Below, piece by piece: positions 1 through 11,139 of a stretch of 64,000 nucleotides of DNA. The notes under the pieces are model-generated. The model did not search any database. It had not been told where the DNA came from and was given only the letters and a program-made list of their open reading frames with translations. The first letter of the stretch is position 1. Each line of letters begins with the position of its first letter. The stretch comes from Hemerocallis citrina (lineage: Eukaryota > Streptophyta > Magnoliopsida > Asparagales > Asphodelaceae): positions 204,410,827 to 204,474,826 of the forward strand of contig CM030364.1 in the NCBI GenBank assembly GCA_017893485.1. Reading direction: 5' to 3'. Both the position numbers and the translations under genes were made by a program.

Positions 1-557
1 TTAATATATCCATTCAAGAAAGCACTTTTAACATCCATTTGGAAAAGTGTAAAATTCATAAAACACGCAAAAGATAATAAGATCCTAATTGATTCTAGTC
101 TAGCAACAAGAGCATATGTTTCATCAAAATCGATTCCTTCTTCTTGATTATATCCTTGAGCAACTAATCTAGCCTTGTTCCTAACGACTTGTCCTGATTC
201 ATCTAACTTATTCTTAAATACCCATTTGGTACCAATTATAGTATGATCAGGAGGTCGTGGAACTAGATCTCATACATCATTTCTTATAAATTGGTTAAGT
301 TCATCTTGCATGACATTCATCCAAAATTCATTCTCACAGGCTTCTTGTATATTCTTCGGTTCAAAATCCGATAAGAAAGTCGTATGAGAAATCATGTTAA
401 CATGAGATCTTGTTTGAATACCACGTGAAATGTCACCAATTATTAATTCATGAGGATGATCTCTAACTTCAACAAACACTTTTGGTAAAGTTCGAGTCAT
501 CACAACAGGATTAGTCGACTTAACAAGTCCATCAGCCGACTGATTCACATCAGTCAA
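1..557 (-). pseudogene. Copia reverse transcriptase, N-terminal part (RVT_2)
   Basis: This is the start of the copia-type reverse transcriptase, which copies element RNA inside virus-like particles. In the minus-strand reading, FWMNVMQDELNQF is followed by the family-typical stretch around DLVPRP and then by [10 protein letters not shown]...[10 protein letters not shown]. These match the opening of RVT_2 domains. An in-frame TGA near 270 stands where the family has tryptophan (NDV*DLVPRP), consistent with TGG to TGA decay. The catalytic YVDD lies beyond the window edge. Confidence 0.85.
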
Positions 558-619
558 CTTGAGATCCTTATCAGTCGACTTGTTTAGGGTAGTTTGCTCT
601 AGTGAATTAATAAAATTAT

Positions 620-1416
620 TTAAAGGTGATGATTCAATTTCATCATCTTAATAACAGTAGATGAAGGCAAGGATTCATCAAATGAAACATGCATAGATTC
701 TTCAATAGTCAAAGTTGACTTATTGAAAATTCTATATGCCTTACTCCTATTTGAGTATCCAATGAAGATACCTTCATTAGATTTAGCATCAAATTTATCT
801 AAATTATCTTTAGTGTTTAATATGAAACACTTACATCCAAATACTTTAAAATATGATACTTTAGGAATTCTTTCATAGAATAGTTCATAATAAGTTTTCT
901 TAAGCTTAGGCCTAATCAATATTCTATTTAAAACATAACATGCTATAGAAACAGCTTCAGCCCAGAAGTACTTAGGCAAATTGCTTTCAACAAGAATAGT
1001 ACGTACACACTCTTGCAATGTACTATTCTTTCTTTCGATCACTCCATTTTGTGGTGAAGCTCTAGGAATGCAAATGAATGTGTTATACCATTCTTGTTGC
1101 AATATTCTTAAAACGTTTCATTGTCAAATTCTCTATCATGATCACTTCTAATAGTGACTATGGTTAGAGAATTTTGATTTTGAATTCGTTTGCAGAAATT
1201 TGCAAATTCTTCAAAGGCATCATATTTATGTTTTAAAAAGAAAACCCATGTAAATCTTAAAAAATCATCTACAAAAACAAATACATATCTACTTTTATTT
1301 AAAGAAGCAACTCTAGTAGGACCAAATAAATCCATATGGATTAATTCGAGTGGCCTACTAGTAGAAATCATTTCTTTTGTCTTAAAAGTAGAATTAACTG
1401 TTTTCCTAGTTGACAT
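620..1416 (-). pseudogene. Copia integrase core (rve), two frames
   Basis: Integrase inserts the element cDNA into the host chromosome. The N-terminal part (1108-1416) has the first catalytic Asp in LIHMDLFGP and the second in TIRSDHDREF. The downstream part (620-1102) has the catalytic Glu in the context SPQNGVIERKN and ends with the typical FGCKCFILN...GIFIGYS segment. The two parts are in different frames, so a small indel near 1103-1110 breaks the gene. All three acidic residues of the D,D,E triad remain recognisable. Confidence 0.9.
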
Positions 1417-1910
1417 GCATCACATAACTTATCTTTCTTAAAAGACAATTTAGCAATATTTTTCATATTTACATGGCCAAATCTCTTATGCCAAAGCCAA
1501 GAATCATTGTTACAAGCTACTAAGCAAAAACCATTAGAAAATTCATTTGTTTTTAAGCATAACTCATAAATGTTGTTTTTCCTAAAACCTTGAAAAAGAA
1601 CAATTTGCATTGATGAATCATATATTAAACATGCATCTTTTTCAAAAATAATTTTATATCCTTTATCACAAAGTTGGCTAATACTTAACAGATTTTGTTT
1701 TAATCCACTAACTAAAAATACTTCTTCTATAGTAGGGGTAGTGTTCTTACCGACCATGCCTATTCCAATAACCTTCCCTTTATTGTTGTCACCGAATGTG
1801 ACTGTTCCTCCATCTATCTCTTGTATGGAAGAAAGAAGATTAGCATGACCAGTCATATGCTTGGAGCATCCGCTGTCAAGTATCCAACGTTCTCTTTTAG
1901 GTACCTATAA
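1368..1910 (-). pseudogene. Copia protease and GAG-pre-integrase domain
   Basis: The reading WILDSGCSKHMTGH at about 1850-1905 holds the DSG active site of the copia aspartic protease, which cuts the Gag-Pol polyprotein. It continues through VTFGDN...VIGIG and LSISQLCDKGY to WLWHKRFGHVNM, the HxxxH start of the GAG-pre-integrase zinc-binding domain. The frame then overlaps the integrase part by about 50 bases in another phase, indicating a frameshift. The junction with gag (1910-2178) has no clear open frame. Confidence 0.87.
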
Positions 1911-2178
1911 AATAAGCATTTTGAATATGGTACCCTTTTCATTGGGTCCGATAGGGATTAGTTTTTGGGAAACCAAACCCAAAGTGAGTTTGATTTACCA
2001 CCAAAAGCAAGAATATAAATTACAGTATTACATACATTAGAAACATAAGAATTTATATAAGTAATTCTATCGTTTAGACTCAGGTTGACTGGAACCCAAA
2101 TGTTTTTAGTCTGTCCAATCGACTGTTATGAGAAGTTAGTCGACTGGGAGGTGAAATAGGTCGACTTATCTGAGGTTT

Positions 2179-3746
2179 TCATCTCTTTGAATAAGACTCC
2201 AAGCATCTAGACAGATGACTGACATTAGGGTTCAGTCGACTGGTCTGAACTACATAATTACTATTTTCATGAAAAACAATAGTTTTTGGTTTCTCAAAAA
2301 ACTCATATAATTTGTTCTTCACACTGGAAATAGAATCAGTCTTATTACTACTAGTATTCTTAGAAGAATGATGTTTTTCAAGAGTCTTTTGAAAACCAAG
2401 TCCAAATCTTTTATTAGATTGAACTTGATTTTGGAGAACTTCATTTAAATTATCCTTTCCATTGTTAAATTTAGATACATTCTTGGATATCACTTCATAA
2501 TTTTTCTTAAGAGATACAAGATCTACATACAAATTTGAAAGTCGAGAATTTAAAGGTTTGACTTCAACATTTAAGTCAAGATTTTCTTGAGAAAGTTTTT
2601 GATTGACTTTCTCTAAATTTTTAACTCCAATTTTCTCCTTCTTAAGTTCTTGAAAAACTTCATTGAAAGCATCTAATAAGTCATTTGAATCAAAGTTTTT
2701 ACTTACATTGTTTTGTGTAGCCATGAAACATACGTTCGCTACTTCGTTTGACTCTTCATTCTCTTCTTCCAATGAAGAGTCACTATCATCCCAAGTTGCT
2801 TGATATGCCTTCTTGTAATTCATATACTTATTCTTTGTGTACTTGTCCTTCTTGAAGTTGGGAGCCTTCCCCTTTGATTTTGCATTTTCTAACGGGCAAT
2901 CCTTCTTCATATGACCTGTCTTGTTACACTTGAAACAAGTGGGAAGTTCATTAGTATCTTTAAACTTGGAATTAAATTTACCTTTTCTTAAAAATTTCTT
3001 AAACTTTCTAGTGAACATGACTATTTCTTCTTCATCTTCTTTTTCATCTTTGGAATCCGACATGGCCTTGAAAGCGTCTTCTTCTTTTCTTGTTGAGGTT
3101 CTAGATTTCTTGCATTCTTCAAGTTGTACTTCGTATGCCATAAGATTTTCCACAAGATTCTCAAGAGAAAGTTGTGTTAAATCGTTGGCTTCTTCTATGG
3201 CGGTGGTCTTCTTCTTCCATTCGGGGGTTAGGGCATGAAGAACTTTCCTCGCCATTTTCGCTTGCGAGTATGTCTTTTAGAGAGCCACAAGAGAGTTTGT
3301 AATGTCTGTGAACCATGTTATCATGTCCAAAACATTCTCGTTCTCCTTCATACGGAACATCTCGAACTTGTGAACAAGAATAGATATCTTAGATTCTTTA
3401 ACCTTATTAGTACCTTCATGAGTTACCTCGAGTGTGTGCCAAATTTGATGAGTCGTTGTTGCATTGACACACAATTGAACTCCTCTTTGGTAAGTGCACG
3501 GAACAAAGCATTCATCGCCTTTGCATTGTTCATTGTGTTACCTTTCATGTCATCGTTCCATTATGCATAGGGAATCGTAGGAGCGGTGAATTATGTCTCA
3601 GTCATGTTCCAAATCTCACAGTTGATGGACTGAAGGTAGATCTTCATTCTACACTTCCAATAGTTATAGTTTGTTCCATCGAATAGGGGTGACCTTTGTG
3701 TGGATTGGCCTTCATGGTATTGGCTTGCATTTGAAGTAGATGTCAT
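2179..3746 (-). pseudogene. Copia gag with zinc knuckle
   Basis: Gag packages element RNA. A start codon at 3746 opens a reading with FDGTNYNYWKCRMKIYLQS, the usual N-terminal signature of plant copia Gag, but this frame soon meets stops. Gag-like pieces follow at 3277-3474 and in the long frame 2179-3255. The latter has the nucleic-acid-binding knuckle CFKCNKTGHMKKDC (CX2CX4HX4C) near its residue 108, with acidic and Lys-rich flanks and a Leu/Asn-rich, probably coiled-coil stretch toward the C terminus. At least two frame disruptions separate the pieces. Confidence 0.88.
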
Positions 3747-3758
3747 TGCACTCAATCA

Positions 3759-3771
3759 GGCTCTGATACCA
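3759..3771 (-). other. Primer-binding site (tRNA-Met) of copia A
   Basis: The minus strand reads TGGTATCAGAGCC two bases inside the 5' LTR boundary. It is complementary to the 3' end of plant initiator tRNA-Met, which primes minus-strand synthesis. Confidence 0.92.
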
Positions 3772-3773
3772 AG

Positions 3774-5080
3774 TGTTGGATCCTGTAGGCAAGGCAAATA
3801 ATACTAAAGGGGGGTGAATAGTTTGTATAAAAATTAATTAAAAACTTGAACTTTTTGAACTGTTAAGTCGACTGAAAATAGATATACAGTCGACTGGTGT
3901 GTCAGATAAGAAGAGTATTTTATAGGAGAGTTACAAGTTTGATCAGTCGACTTAGAGCGAAAAACCAGTCGACTTACCAGACAAGTTTTTGAAATAAAAC
4001 TCAGAGAAATTAAAATTGCAACACAGATAGTCAATCACAGCCAACACAATGATATATCCTGGTTTAGTCCTCCCGACCTACATCCAGTCCCCAAGCAACC
4101 CACTTGAGATTTTCCACTATTCTTGAATAAGTACAAGAATACTTTACGACCTTTGACAACAATAATGTCAAATCCGTAGACCTCTCTCACCACTAGAGAG
4201 AGCAAACCCACTCTACACCCTAGAATGAAACCGACTCTAAAACCAAGAGTCCTACTCTCCAACCGAGAGGACCACTCTCACAACCCAAGAGTGAAAACAA
4301 CAACAAAAACTGAGTTTACAACAACCTATAGCCTTGTATGTGATAGTGCTTTGTATAGTGGATATTAGGTCAACTTCCAAATTCAGTCTAAAACGAAATC
4401 AATGTTATATTAGACTAAAATTCAGAGAACCAAGTCTAAGAGAGTTTGTATGCTTTTGAAACACTTGTTTTTATTGAAAACAAAAGACTTGAAAGTTAAA
4501 TAATGCTTGGAACCTTTTCCAAATGATTCCTATACTCTATTTATAGAGTAAGAATCAAGGAATGTTGTAAAACAGTTCCATAAACCGTAATAAAACAGAT
4601 ATAAAAGTTCTGAATTTGAAAAACAAGTTTTAAATTCAGAAAGATGTCGAAACGGCTTGAACAGTCGACTAGGTTGCCATAATGAGTCGACTGACCAGAG
4701 CTTGTATGATTTCAGGTAATTTCGTACTATGACAGTCGACTGGTTCCAATGAGCGGTCGACTGGTACTCATACAACTGAACTTATTCAAGTTTGTTTTGA
4801 CATTTTGATTTTGTAAAACACTCAGATTATTTAAAGTATGTGTGAGTGTGTGTGTGACAATGCTATTACAAGTTTCTAAGAATCAAAGAAAAAAAATACA
4901 ATATTACAAGACACTTTGTTTAAACATTTGGAGCACTTTAAGTCTTGTCTTGAACTTGAGTCTTTGTCATGAGCTTGAGCCTTTGTCTTGATGTCTTGAA
5001 GCTTGATCAATTACTCCTGAAAGCTTTTTCAGATTGTGTTGCCTTTGTGTATTTCACCATGGTTTTGACTTTGATACACA
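3774..5080 (-). repeat. 5' LTR of copia A
   Basis: The boundary next to the PBS is TGTTGGATCC at 3774. The distal boundary is near 5078-5080 (minus strand TGTGTATC), giving about 1.3 kb. The exact outer end is ambiguous because a CACTACAAGA motif starts at 5079. The LTR holds many GTCGAC-centred palindromes (3866-3975 and 4664-4765), a patch of short GAGAG/ACTCTC repeats at 4190-4300, and a minus-strand TATA box. Confidence 0.85.
4537..4546 (-). promoter_or_regulatory. TATA box in copia A LTR
   Basis: The minus strand reads CTATAAATAG, a near-consensus plant TATA box about 770 bases before the PBS side of the LTR. It probably sets element transcription starting near 4505-4515. Confidence 0.6.
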
Positions 5081-6340
5081 CTACAAGAGATATGTGGTAG
5101 AACAACTTTGTATTGTGTTGTAGTCATCAAAACCAAGAATCAACAAAGCCAACACAACTTGTAAAAGCGAGTTTGGACTCGCGGTTTGCAAGATACGGCC
5201 GTGTATTTTACTCTTGAAAAAAGAGCGAAATGCGATACACGGACGCATATAGCAAACTGTGGGTAAGAACTCGCAACCACAAGGTCCTTTGGCTTGTGAG
5301 TGGTGAGACGGACCTACTCGCAAAATTTCTTATTTTTTGAGTGAGTTCTCTATTGTAAACTCACTCAAAACATAACAAAATACGTGATAAAACAGCACAA
5401 ACAAAGTCAAAAAAATACGGAACTTTGTGATTGGGTCAGGCTCCCCGCACACAAGCCAATGCAACTTGTAGTTGCGAGTTCCGACCCACGGTTTGCAAGA
5501 TACTCGCCTCTACAAGTTGCATATCGCTTTATTTCGATTTTATTGAATAAAAGTGATACACGGACGTATCTTACAAACCGTTAGTCGGAAATCGCCTCTA
5601 CAAGTTGCGTTGCCTTGTGTGTGGTGAGTCCAACCTACTCGTAAAATTTTGGAATTTTTGAATCTCGTTTGTTTTCTTTTCCTATATTCTATAACTACAA
5701 CTAATACTAAATGTACAAAAATGTCCACAAATATATACAATACACATGATACAAATATTGTAGACTCTCTGAATTGTAGACTAACTACTCGTAATATAAA
5801 AATTGAAAACTAAAATATTGGGAAAAAAAATTCAATAAATTAACATAGTTAATTCTACTAAATTGTGAAAAAGTAAATACCTTTCACAATGTGCGTATTC
5901 GGAAAGGAGATAGGGGCCGATAGGAGCCGCTGTTGTAGATGAAATAGTTGTAGACTCTAGGGTTTTGAAGAATTCGGCTAGGGTTTGGGTGATTTGGGAT
6001 TTCGACTAGGGTTAGGGTTTGGGGTTTTCGGGAAAGGGAGAGAGAGATAGAGAGGCTTCGAGAAGATAGGGAGATTGAGATGGGGAGGTCGGGTGGCGTG
6101 GATCGGAGTAGAGCTAGGGTTTTAGAGTGGGTTTCGCAAGCTCAAGAGAGAGAGAGAGTTGGCTACGAAGTGAGGGAGTTTTGTGTATGTACAAGTGTTT
6201 GGAAAAATACTTTTACATACCTAGGCCGTTGTTGGGAACAACGGCCTAGGTTGAATTTCATTTTATAAAAACAACCTAGGCCGTTGTTCCCAACAACGGC
6301 CTAAGTGTATTTTATCGTAAAAAAATATTTCACGCTAAAT
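5079..6340. mobile_element. CACTA-like / foldback non-autonomous element remains
   Basis: The left end shows CACTACAAGA (5079-5088), the classic CACTA terminal motif. It is followed by two long imperfect hairpins (about 5160-5340 and 5440-5650) that share a CGGTTTGCAAGATAC arm, as expected of subterminal repeats. The stretch 5880-6060, read on the minus strand, looks like a transcript leader (CT-rich, AACCCTAACCCTAG, then AAAG|GTATTT as a possible splice donor at 5880). Strong palindromes follow at 6217-6305. No transposase is recognisable and the right TIR was not found, so the class is tentative. Confidence 0.45.
6217..6305. repeat. Nested palindromes with AACAACGGCCTAGG arms
   Basis: CCTAGGCCGTTGTT, loop GGG and AACAACGGCCTAGG form a perfect 14-bp stem. 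A second palindrome about 55 bases on has loop CCC, and the two palindromes are themselves inverted to each other. Such AACAACGGC arms are common in CACTA subterminal repeats. Confidence 0.75.
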
Positions 6341-6517
6341 AACGCTAAGTCTGAAGCGTTATCTGGCATGAAAATCCCAAAATGCCCCTCCGCCACTTAA
6401 GCGCTTCCGCACCATCACAGCAAAAGCGATTTGAGCCGTTGATCACGATCAAGAGCGATCCAACGGCTCAGATCGTTGTTTTCACACCCAGTGTAAAACA
6501 AACCCGTTTTCCACCGA

Positions 6518-6955
<438 letters not shown>

Positions 6956-6959
6956 TTTA

Positions 6960-7159
6960 TAACCTTCCGTTGCCTATCCATCATGTCATTATAAAAAAAT
7001 GATATTTAGCCATACAAATTTATAACACTTCAATGCATGGGCAAATGAATTTCAAATTACTTGATTTAACATATTTATCTAATTTAGACGTGTAGATCAA
7101 TGTGAACGATTCGGATCGTCTATACGAAGGCCCGAAGGCCTAGTGCACAACAGAAGGGG

Positions 7160-7160
<1 letters not shown>
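6960..7160. mobile_element. MITE family M, copy 2 (left-truncated)
   Basis: It contains the central ATGATATTTAGCC segment and the whole right arm through CCCGAAGGCCTAGTGCAC and GAAGGGGACT. The left arm is missing except for AACCTTCCGTTG. It ends directly at a TG microsatellite. Confidence 0.65.

Positions 7161-7223
<63 letters not shown>
7161..7223. repeat. (TG)n microsatellite
   Basis: About 31 TG dinucleotides, directly at the right end of a MITE M copy. Confidence 0.97.
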
Positions 7224-7225
<2 letters not shown>

Positions 7226-7234
7226 GCAAAAGTA

Positions 7235-7435
7235 CTATAGCATGCAAATGCGTGAAAATCACTGAAACAATTGTTTGAAACAACGGCCTAGGATATAATG
7301 AAGTCGTTGCTTCAAACAACGGCTTAAGACTTCATAGGGCGTTTGCACGCTACAGTCGTTTGCAACCGAAGATCATCTTCTAATCTTCAGTTGTAAACGA
7401 CTATAGCGTGCAAACCACTAAAGCTGCTAAAAAAT
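7235..7435. repeat. Palindromic block (AACAACGGCC arms and long hairpin)
   Basis: Two AACAACGGC palindromes (7262-7328) precede a long hairpin (about 7337-7412). Its left arm, GTTTGCACGCTACAGTCG, pairs with CGACTATAGCGTGCAAAC. The same elements recur at 14856-15235, so this is a dispersed repeat, perhaps the end of a CACTA-like element. Confidence 0.6.
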
Positions 7436-7436
7436 T

Positions 7437-7565
7437 GTTATTTTTAATAATAACATGATGCATGGACAAATGAATTTCAAATGACTTGATTTTATATTTC
7501 TAGAATAATTTGGCCATGTTAAACAATGTGAACGGTTCGGATCATTAATAGGATAGATAGATGCA
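7437..7565. mobile_element. MITE family M, right-half fragment
   Basis: It matches the centre and right arm of family M (AATGAATTTCAAATGACTTG, then CAATGTGAACGGTTCGGATC) but stops before the GTGCAC terminus. Confidence 0.55.
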
Positions 7566-7599
7566 ATGTTTGTACTTCTATTGTGTTTGCAATGGAATA

Positions 7600-7603
7600 T
7601 ATC

Positions 7604-7650
<47 letters not shown>
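7600..7650. repeat. (TA)n(CA)n compound microsatellite
   Basis: TA repeats followed by about 12 CA repeats, directly left of MITE M copy 4. Confidence 0.9.
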
Positions 7651-7737
7651 CGTTGTACACTAGCCTCCATATGCACTTGGACTTCGGGCCTTCGTATCGA
7701 CGATCCAAACCATTCGCATTGATTTACACATCTACAT
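7651..7737. mobile_element. MITE family M copy 4, left part (split by copia B)
   Basis: This is the left arm of family M (CCGTTGTACACTAGCCTCC to ACATCTACAT). It continues without loss at 14187 on the far side of copia B. TACAT at 7733-7737 is duplicated at 14182-14186, which dates the copia insertion after the MITE. Confidence 0.8.
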
Positions 7738-8751
7738 TGTAAATCACCCTAGAGGGAGTGAATAGGGTGATTGTGCGGAATAAAAAATTACCTAAATAAA
7801 ATGCAGAGTAAATAAAAAGTTAAGAAGAGCGAACACAGATAGCACAAGTGACGCAGCGATGTAACGTGGTTCGATCCCCGGGTCTACTCCACACCTCCTA
7901 CTTGTAGAAATTCTCCGCCACAAGCGTTCCACTATACTCAAAACCCTTGTACAGTGATTCTCGGATTCAGACCGAGATACTTATTACACCACAGGACTTC
8001 TAAGACAAGTCCTGTCAATCTCACCGAAGTGGAGGAAAAAAGAAAAAGAAACTCGAGATCTTAAATGATCCTGACTAAAGAATACAAACTAGTTATCACA
8101 CACACTCGGATTGATTGTTGAAAGATTAGTTCAGAAGATTTTTCTCAAAAGTAATAGGTGAAGAATACTCAGTGGGTTCGGCCAATTAAATAGATTGGGA
8201 AGTGTACCGATCAAAATTGGAAACGATACATTCCGAAAATGTGAACAGCGCAAAGTGCGGTCGACCGTAATCTTGGTGCAGTCGACTATTCAGTTCTCTG
8301 ACGTAAAGTCGAGAGATGAAAGGTCAACTGCTTCTTATGGAATTGAAAGTTGCAGTCGACTGCACTGCGGTCGACCGTCATGAGGTGCAGTCGACCGGTA
8401 TCATGCTGTTCATACCGAATCCACTTTATATTTTACCAAACGAACTAATCAATCAATCAATCAATTTTACAGATTTAAATCTCACAAATATGGAATGATG
8501 GCAGCTGGTCTTGATCGCTTGCTTGGACATTAATCAATCAATTTCTCTTTTTGAATATCTTCTCCTTTTGCTTGATTTCTCAATCTTTCTTTATTATTTT
8601 CCTTCTTTGAATATTCTTGAATCTTTTTCCTTATTTGAATATTCTTGAATCTCTCTTGGATACTGTTTTGATCCTGAAAATCTGAATAACTTAATTCAAA
8701 CTTAGTAGTAATTGTAGACACGTTTTGTGCACACCAAACTAAAAGTCAATA
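7738..8751 (-). repeat. 3' LTR of copia B
   Basis: The plus strand starts TGTAAATCACCC and is collinear with the LTR at 13242. It is 1014 bases long. It retains about 68 bases (around 7837-7905) that the other LTR lacks. At the inner end the terminal dinucleotide has changed to TA. Confidence 0.9.
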
Positions 8752-8766
8752 ATCTCCCCCTTTTGG
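8752..8766 (-). other. Polypurine tract of copia B
   Basis: The minus strand reads AAAAGGGGGAGAT immediately before the 3' LTR. This is the plus-strand primer site and fixes the element orientation. A similar G-run in an ACACCAAAAG context follows at 8980-9003. Confidence 0.75.
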
Positions 8767-9575
8767 TGTGAACAAAACATGCCTTTGAATATTGAAAGTA
8801 AAATAAAATTGGACAAACTACTTCCCCTGAATTTAGTATTTTCTGTAACACAGATTTTCATAAACAAGAAGAGATTTATGAATACTCCCCCTTAATTTAA
8901 TACTTCATGGAAAATAAAATAAAAATTTTAATGATGTTTACTTTCATGCATTCATAATACTTCTAATATTCTCCCCCTTTTTGGAACACACCAATAGGGG
9001 GGGTAAAAGACAATGATAAATTACTTCTCATGAAGACCATATAAAAGAAGACTTTCATCAAGTAAAATAAGGGAGATAAAGTTTAAAAAAATATATATGA
9101 ACATGGAGAAGAATTTACTTACATGATACCGTTGATAACGAAACACTTTGATATACAGGGAGTGCTTTTCATAATATCATAGATTTGAGATTTTCCAAGT
9201 ACAGATGCAAGGCATGAATTAAGAAAAAGAAGTGTAGACTAAATTTCAAGAAACTAATAATAGAAAATTAGTAAAGAGTTCTTTTTAAATGAGAAACACA
9301 ACGCGAAGTCAGAAAGAGAACCGGTCGACCGCGCGGTCGACCGCAAAACTAGTCAAGCAGAAGAAAAAAATTCCAAAGAGCAAACCAGTCAACCGCAAAT
9401 ACTGAAAGACCATTTTAAACAAAAAACCAGTCGACCGCACAGTCGACCGAAAACTTGATACATCGCAGGCAATCAGATATTTGAGACAAGCAACTTAATA
9501 TGGATATATTTCTTCATATAAGATTACATAGCAACACGGAGCGTACATAGTGATATTTCAATTACAAAAAGATAT

Positions 9576-10706
9576 TCACTCATCATCATCATCATCCTCT
9601 CTATCATTACCATCATTGCCGTCATCGTCTTCCTCGTCTTCCTCATCTTCCTCATCATCTTCATCATTCGGTGGAGGAAGAATTTCCCAATCTTCCTTCT
9701 CTTGCAAATACTCAATTGTGTTAACATAATATTCATATACTTGCATTTGATGAGCAGTAAACTGCTCATGAGTCATGAATGATGAAGAGGCAGCGGCACT
9801 CTTGCGTCGTGAAGAGGAAGATGCTTGTGGTGCTTGTTCGGCTTGGCGCTCTTGTTGTTGGCCTTGACGACGATGAGCACGCTGATTGAAGGGTACAACA
9901 ATACCCATTTGTTGAGGGAGAATGGACATAGGGCTCTTACTGAGCAAGAAGTTTCCGACATCAATGCGGGAATCAATGGCAAGGTTGTATATGAGAGAGC
10001 TAAAGGGGAGACCACGATTAGTAATAGTTGCATAATTCATCGTGTGAATGATGAATGTAGCAAGGTCGAATTTGTACTCCCCAAGAATAAGAAAAATAAT
10101 GAATGACCGATCGACCCAAATTTCTGTTTTATCATTCTTTTTGGGCCAAATATTCGCATTAACAATTTTGTTTAAAACCCTAGTGGAATCAGTAAAATTT
10201 GTGGGGGCGAGACGATGAAGACGGGAAAACTCGGGTTGCACGATCATAAATTTGACGGTATTTTGATCATGCCCAAGTTTGTAGTTAAGGGTTTTGAAAT
10301 CAAGGTGATATGCATCAAATTCCCCTTTAGGAAATTTGTATATCCCACGGAGATATTCGGGAGTAATTCTTACTCTTCTACCAAGAATTATAGAGGAGAG
10401 GGTGAGATCATCATCTTGAAGTCCCTCAAGATTTGAATAAAATTGACGAGTGAGAGACTCGGAGTGAGTACTAGGGGTAGCAAGATAGTTTTCCCACCCA
10501 AAATCCCTAAGGATTCTAACCATGACAGAAAATTGACCCCCCAAGGAAAATAGGTTAATTACCCTATTGGCAATAACGGGGGCATTACAAAGAGAAGAGA
10601 AGTAAATATCAGCACAATGAGAGTTTCGAAAAGTAATACCCTCTCGAGTGACTGATTTCGAAGCAACAGCTTTCTTGCCCTTCGATTTGTGAGAGGATGA
10701 AGCCAT
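9576..10706 (-). CDS. Retroelement-borne ORF, putative plant transposon-protein family
   Basis: This is an intact 376-codon frame starting with MASSSHKSKGKKAVASKS, a basic, nuclear-localisation-like N terminus. The middle (residues about 55-260) has the pattern GWENYL, then LTRQFYSNL, then GRRVRITPEYLRGIYKFP, and later FIIHTMNYA and SRIDVGNFLL. From memory this resembles the plant retroelement proteins grouped in Pfam as putative plant transposon protein. The tail is Gln/Ala-rich, then a coil-like stretch, then a long Asp/Glu run. It stands where pol would be, on the same strand as gag. It is unbroken while gag is broken, which hints at a later origin or constraint. Biochemical function is unknown. 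Confidence 0.6.
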   Translation of the reverse strand: MASSSHKSKGKKAVASKSVTREGITFRNSHCADIYFSSLCNAPVIANRVINLFSLGGQFSVMVRILRDFGWENYLATPSTHSESLTRQFYSNLEGLQDDDLTLSSIILGRRVRITPEYLRGIYKFPKGEFDAYHLDFKTLNYKLGHDQNTVKFMIVQPEFSRLHRLAPTNFTDSTRVLNKIVNANIWPKKNDKTEIWVDRSFIIFLILGEYKFDLATFIIHTMNYATITNRGLPFSSLIYNLAIDSRIDVGNFLLSKSPMSILPQQMGIVVPFNQRAHRRQGQQQERQAEQAPQASSSSRRKSAAASSSFMTHEQFTAHQMQVYEYYVNTIEYLQEKEDWEILPPPNDEDDEEDEEDEEDDDGNDGNDREDDDDDE

Positions 10707-11139
10707 TGAGATAGAGGAAGAGAAGGCACTTGAGAAATTTTTGACGAAAACGTTGAGAGATGAGGGTTTATTTGATGGGTTTGTAATTTGAGGCTAGGGT
10801 TTCTTTGTAAGGTTGAGAGGTTGGGGGTGAAGAGGTATTTCGATTAGAAAGGGAATAAGCAGGTCAGCCGACTTGGTCGGTCGACCGGTTCATATATACG
10901 GTCGACCGCTCAACACGAAATAGGGAGTTTTAATTGGTGATTTGTGACAGAGTGGTGGACGGTCGACCGTTCAGTCGACCGGCCCATTAAGAACAAATGA
11001 TATGTACGGTCGACCGATCATTCAAAGAGTGATTTTATGTTATTGTAAAGTTTGCATATTTCATGTATTGTAGAAATAATTCAGCAGATGCACATTTAAT
11101 ATAATTTCAGGCTAGTGTAGATTTTACCCGATACTATAC

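Larger units (their letters stand above)
1..5080 (-). mobile_element. Ty1/copia LTR retrotransposon A, truncated by window edge
   Basis: Read on the minus strand, the order is 5' LTR (3774-5080), tRNA-Met PBS, gag with a CCHC knuckle, protease, integrase and the start of reverse transcriptase, which runs off the left edge. PR-IN-RT order defines Ty1/copia. The 3' LTR and target duplication lie outside the window, so age and completeness cannot be judged. Coding regions carry frameshifts and stops, so the copy is not autonomous. Confidence 0.93.

Noticed and set aside
9524..9769. Met-rich minus-strand 81-codon frame
   Set aside because: It is the shifted-frame shadow of the Asp/Glu-rich tail of the ORF at 9576-10706.
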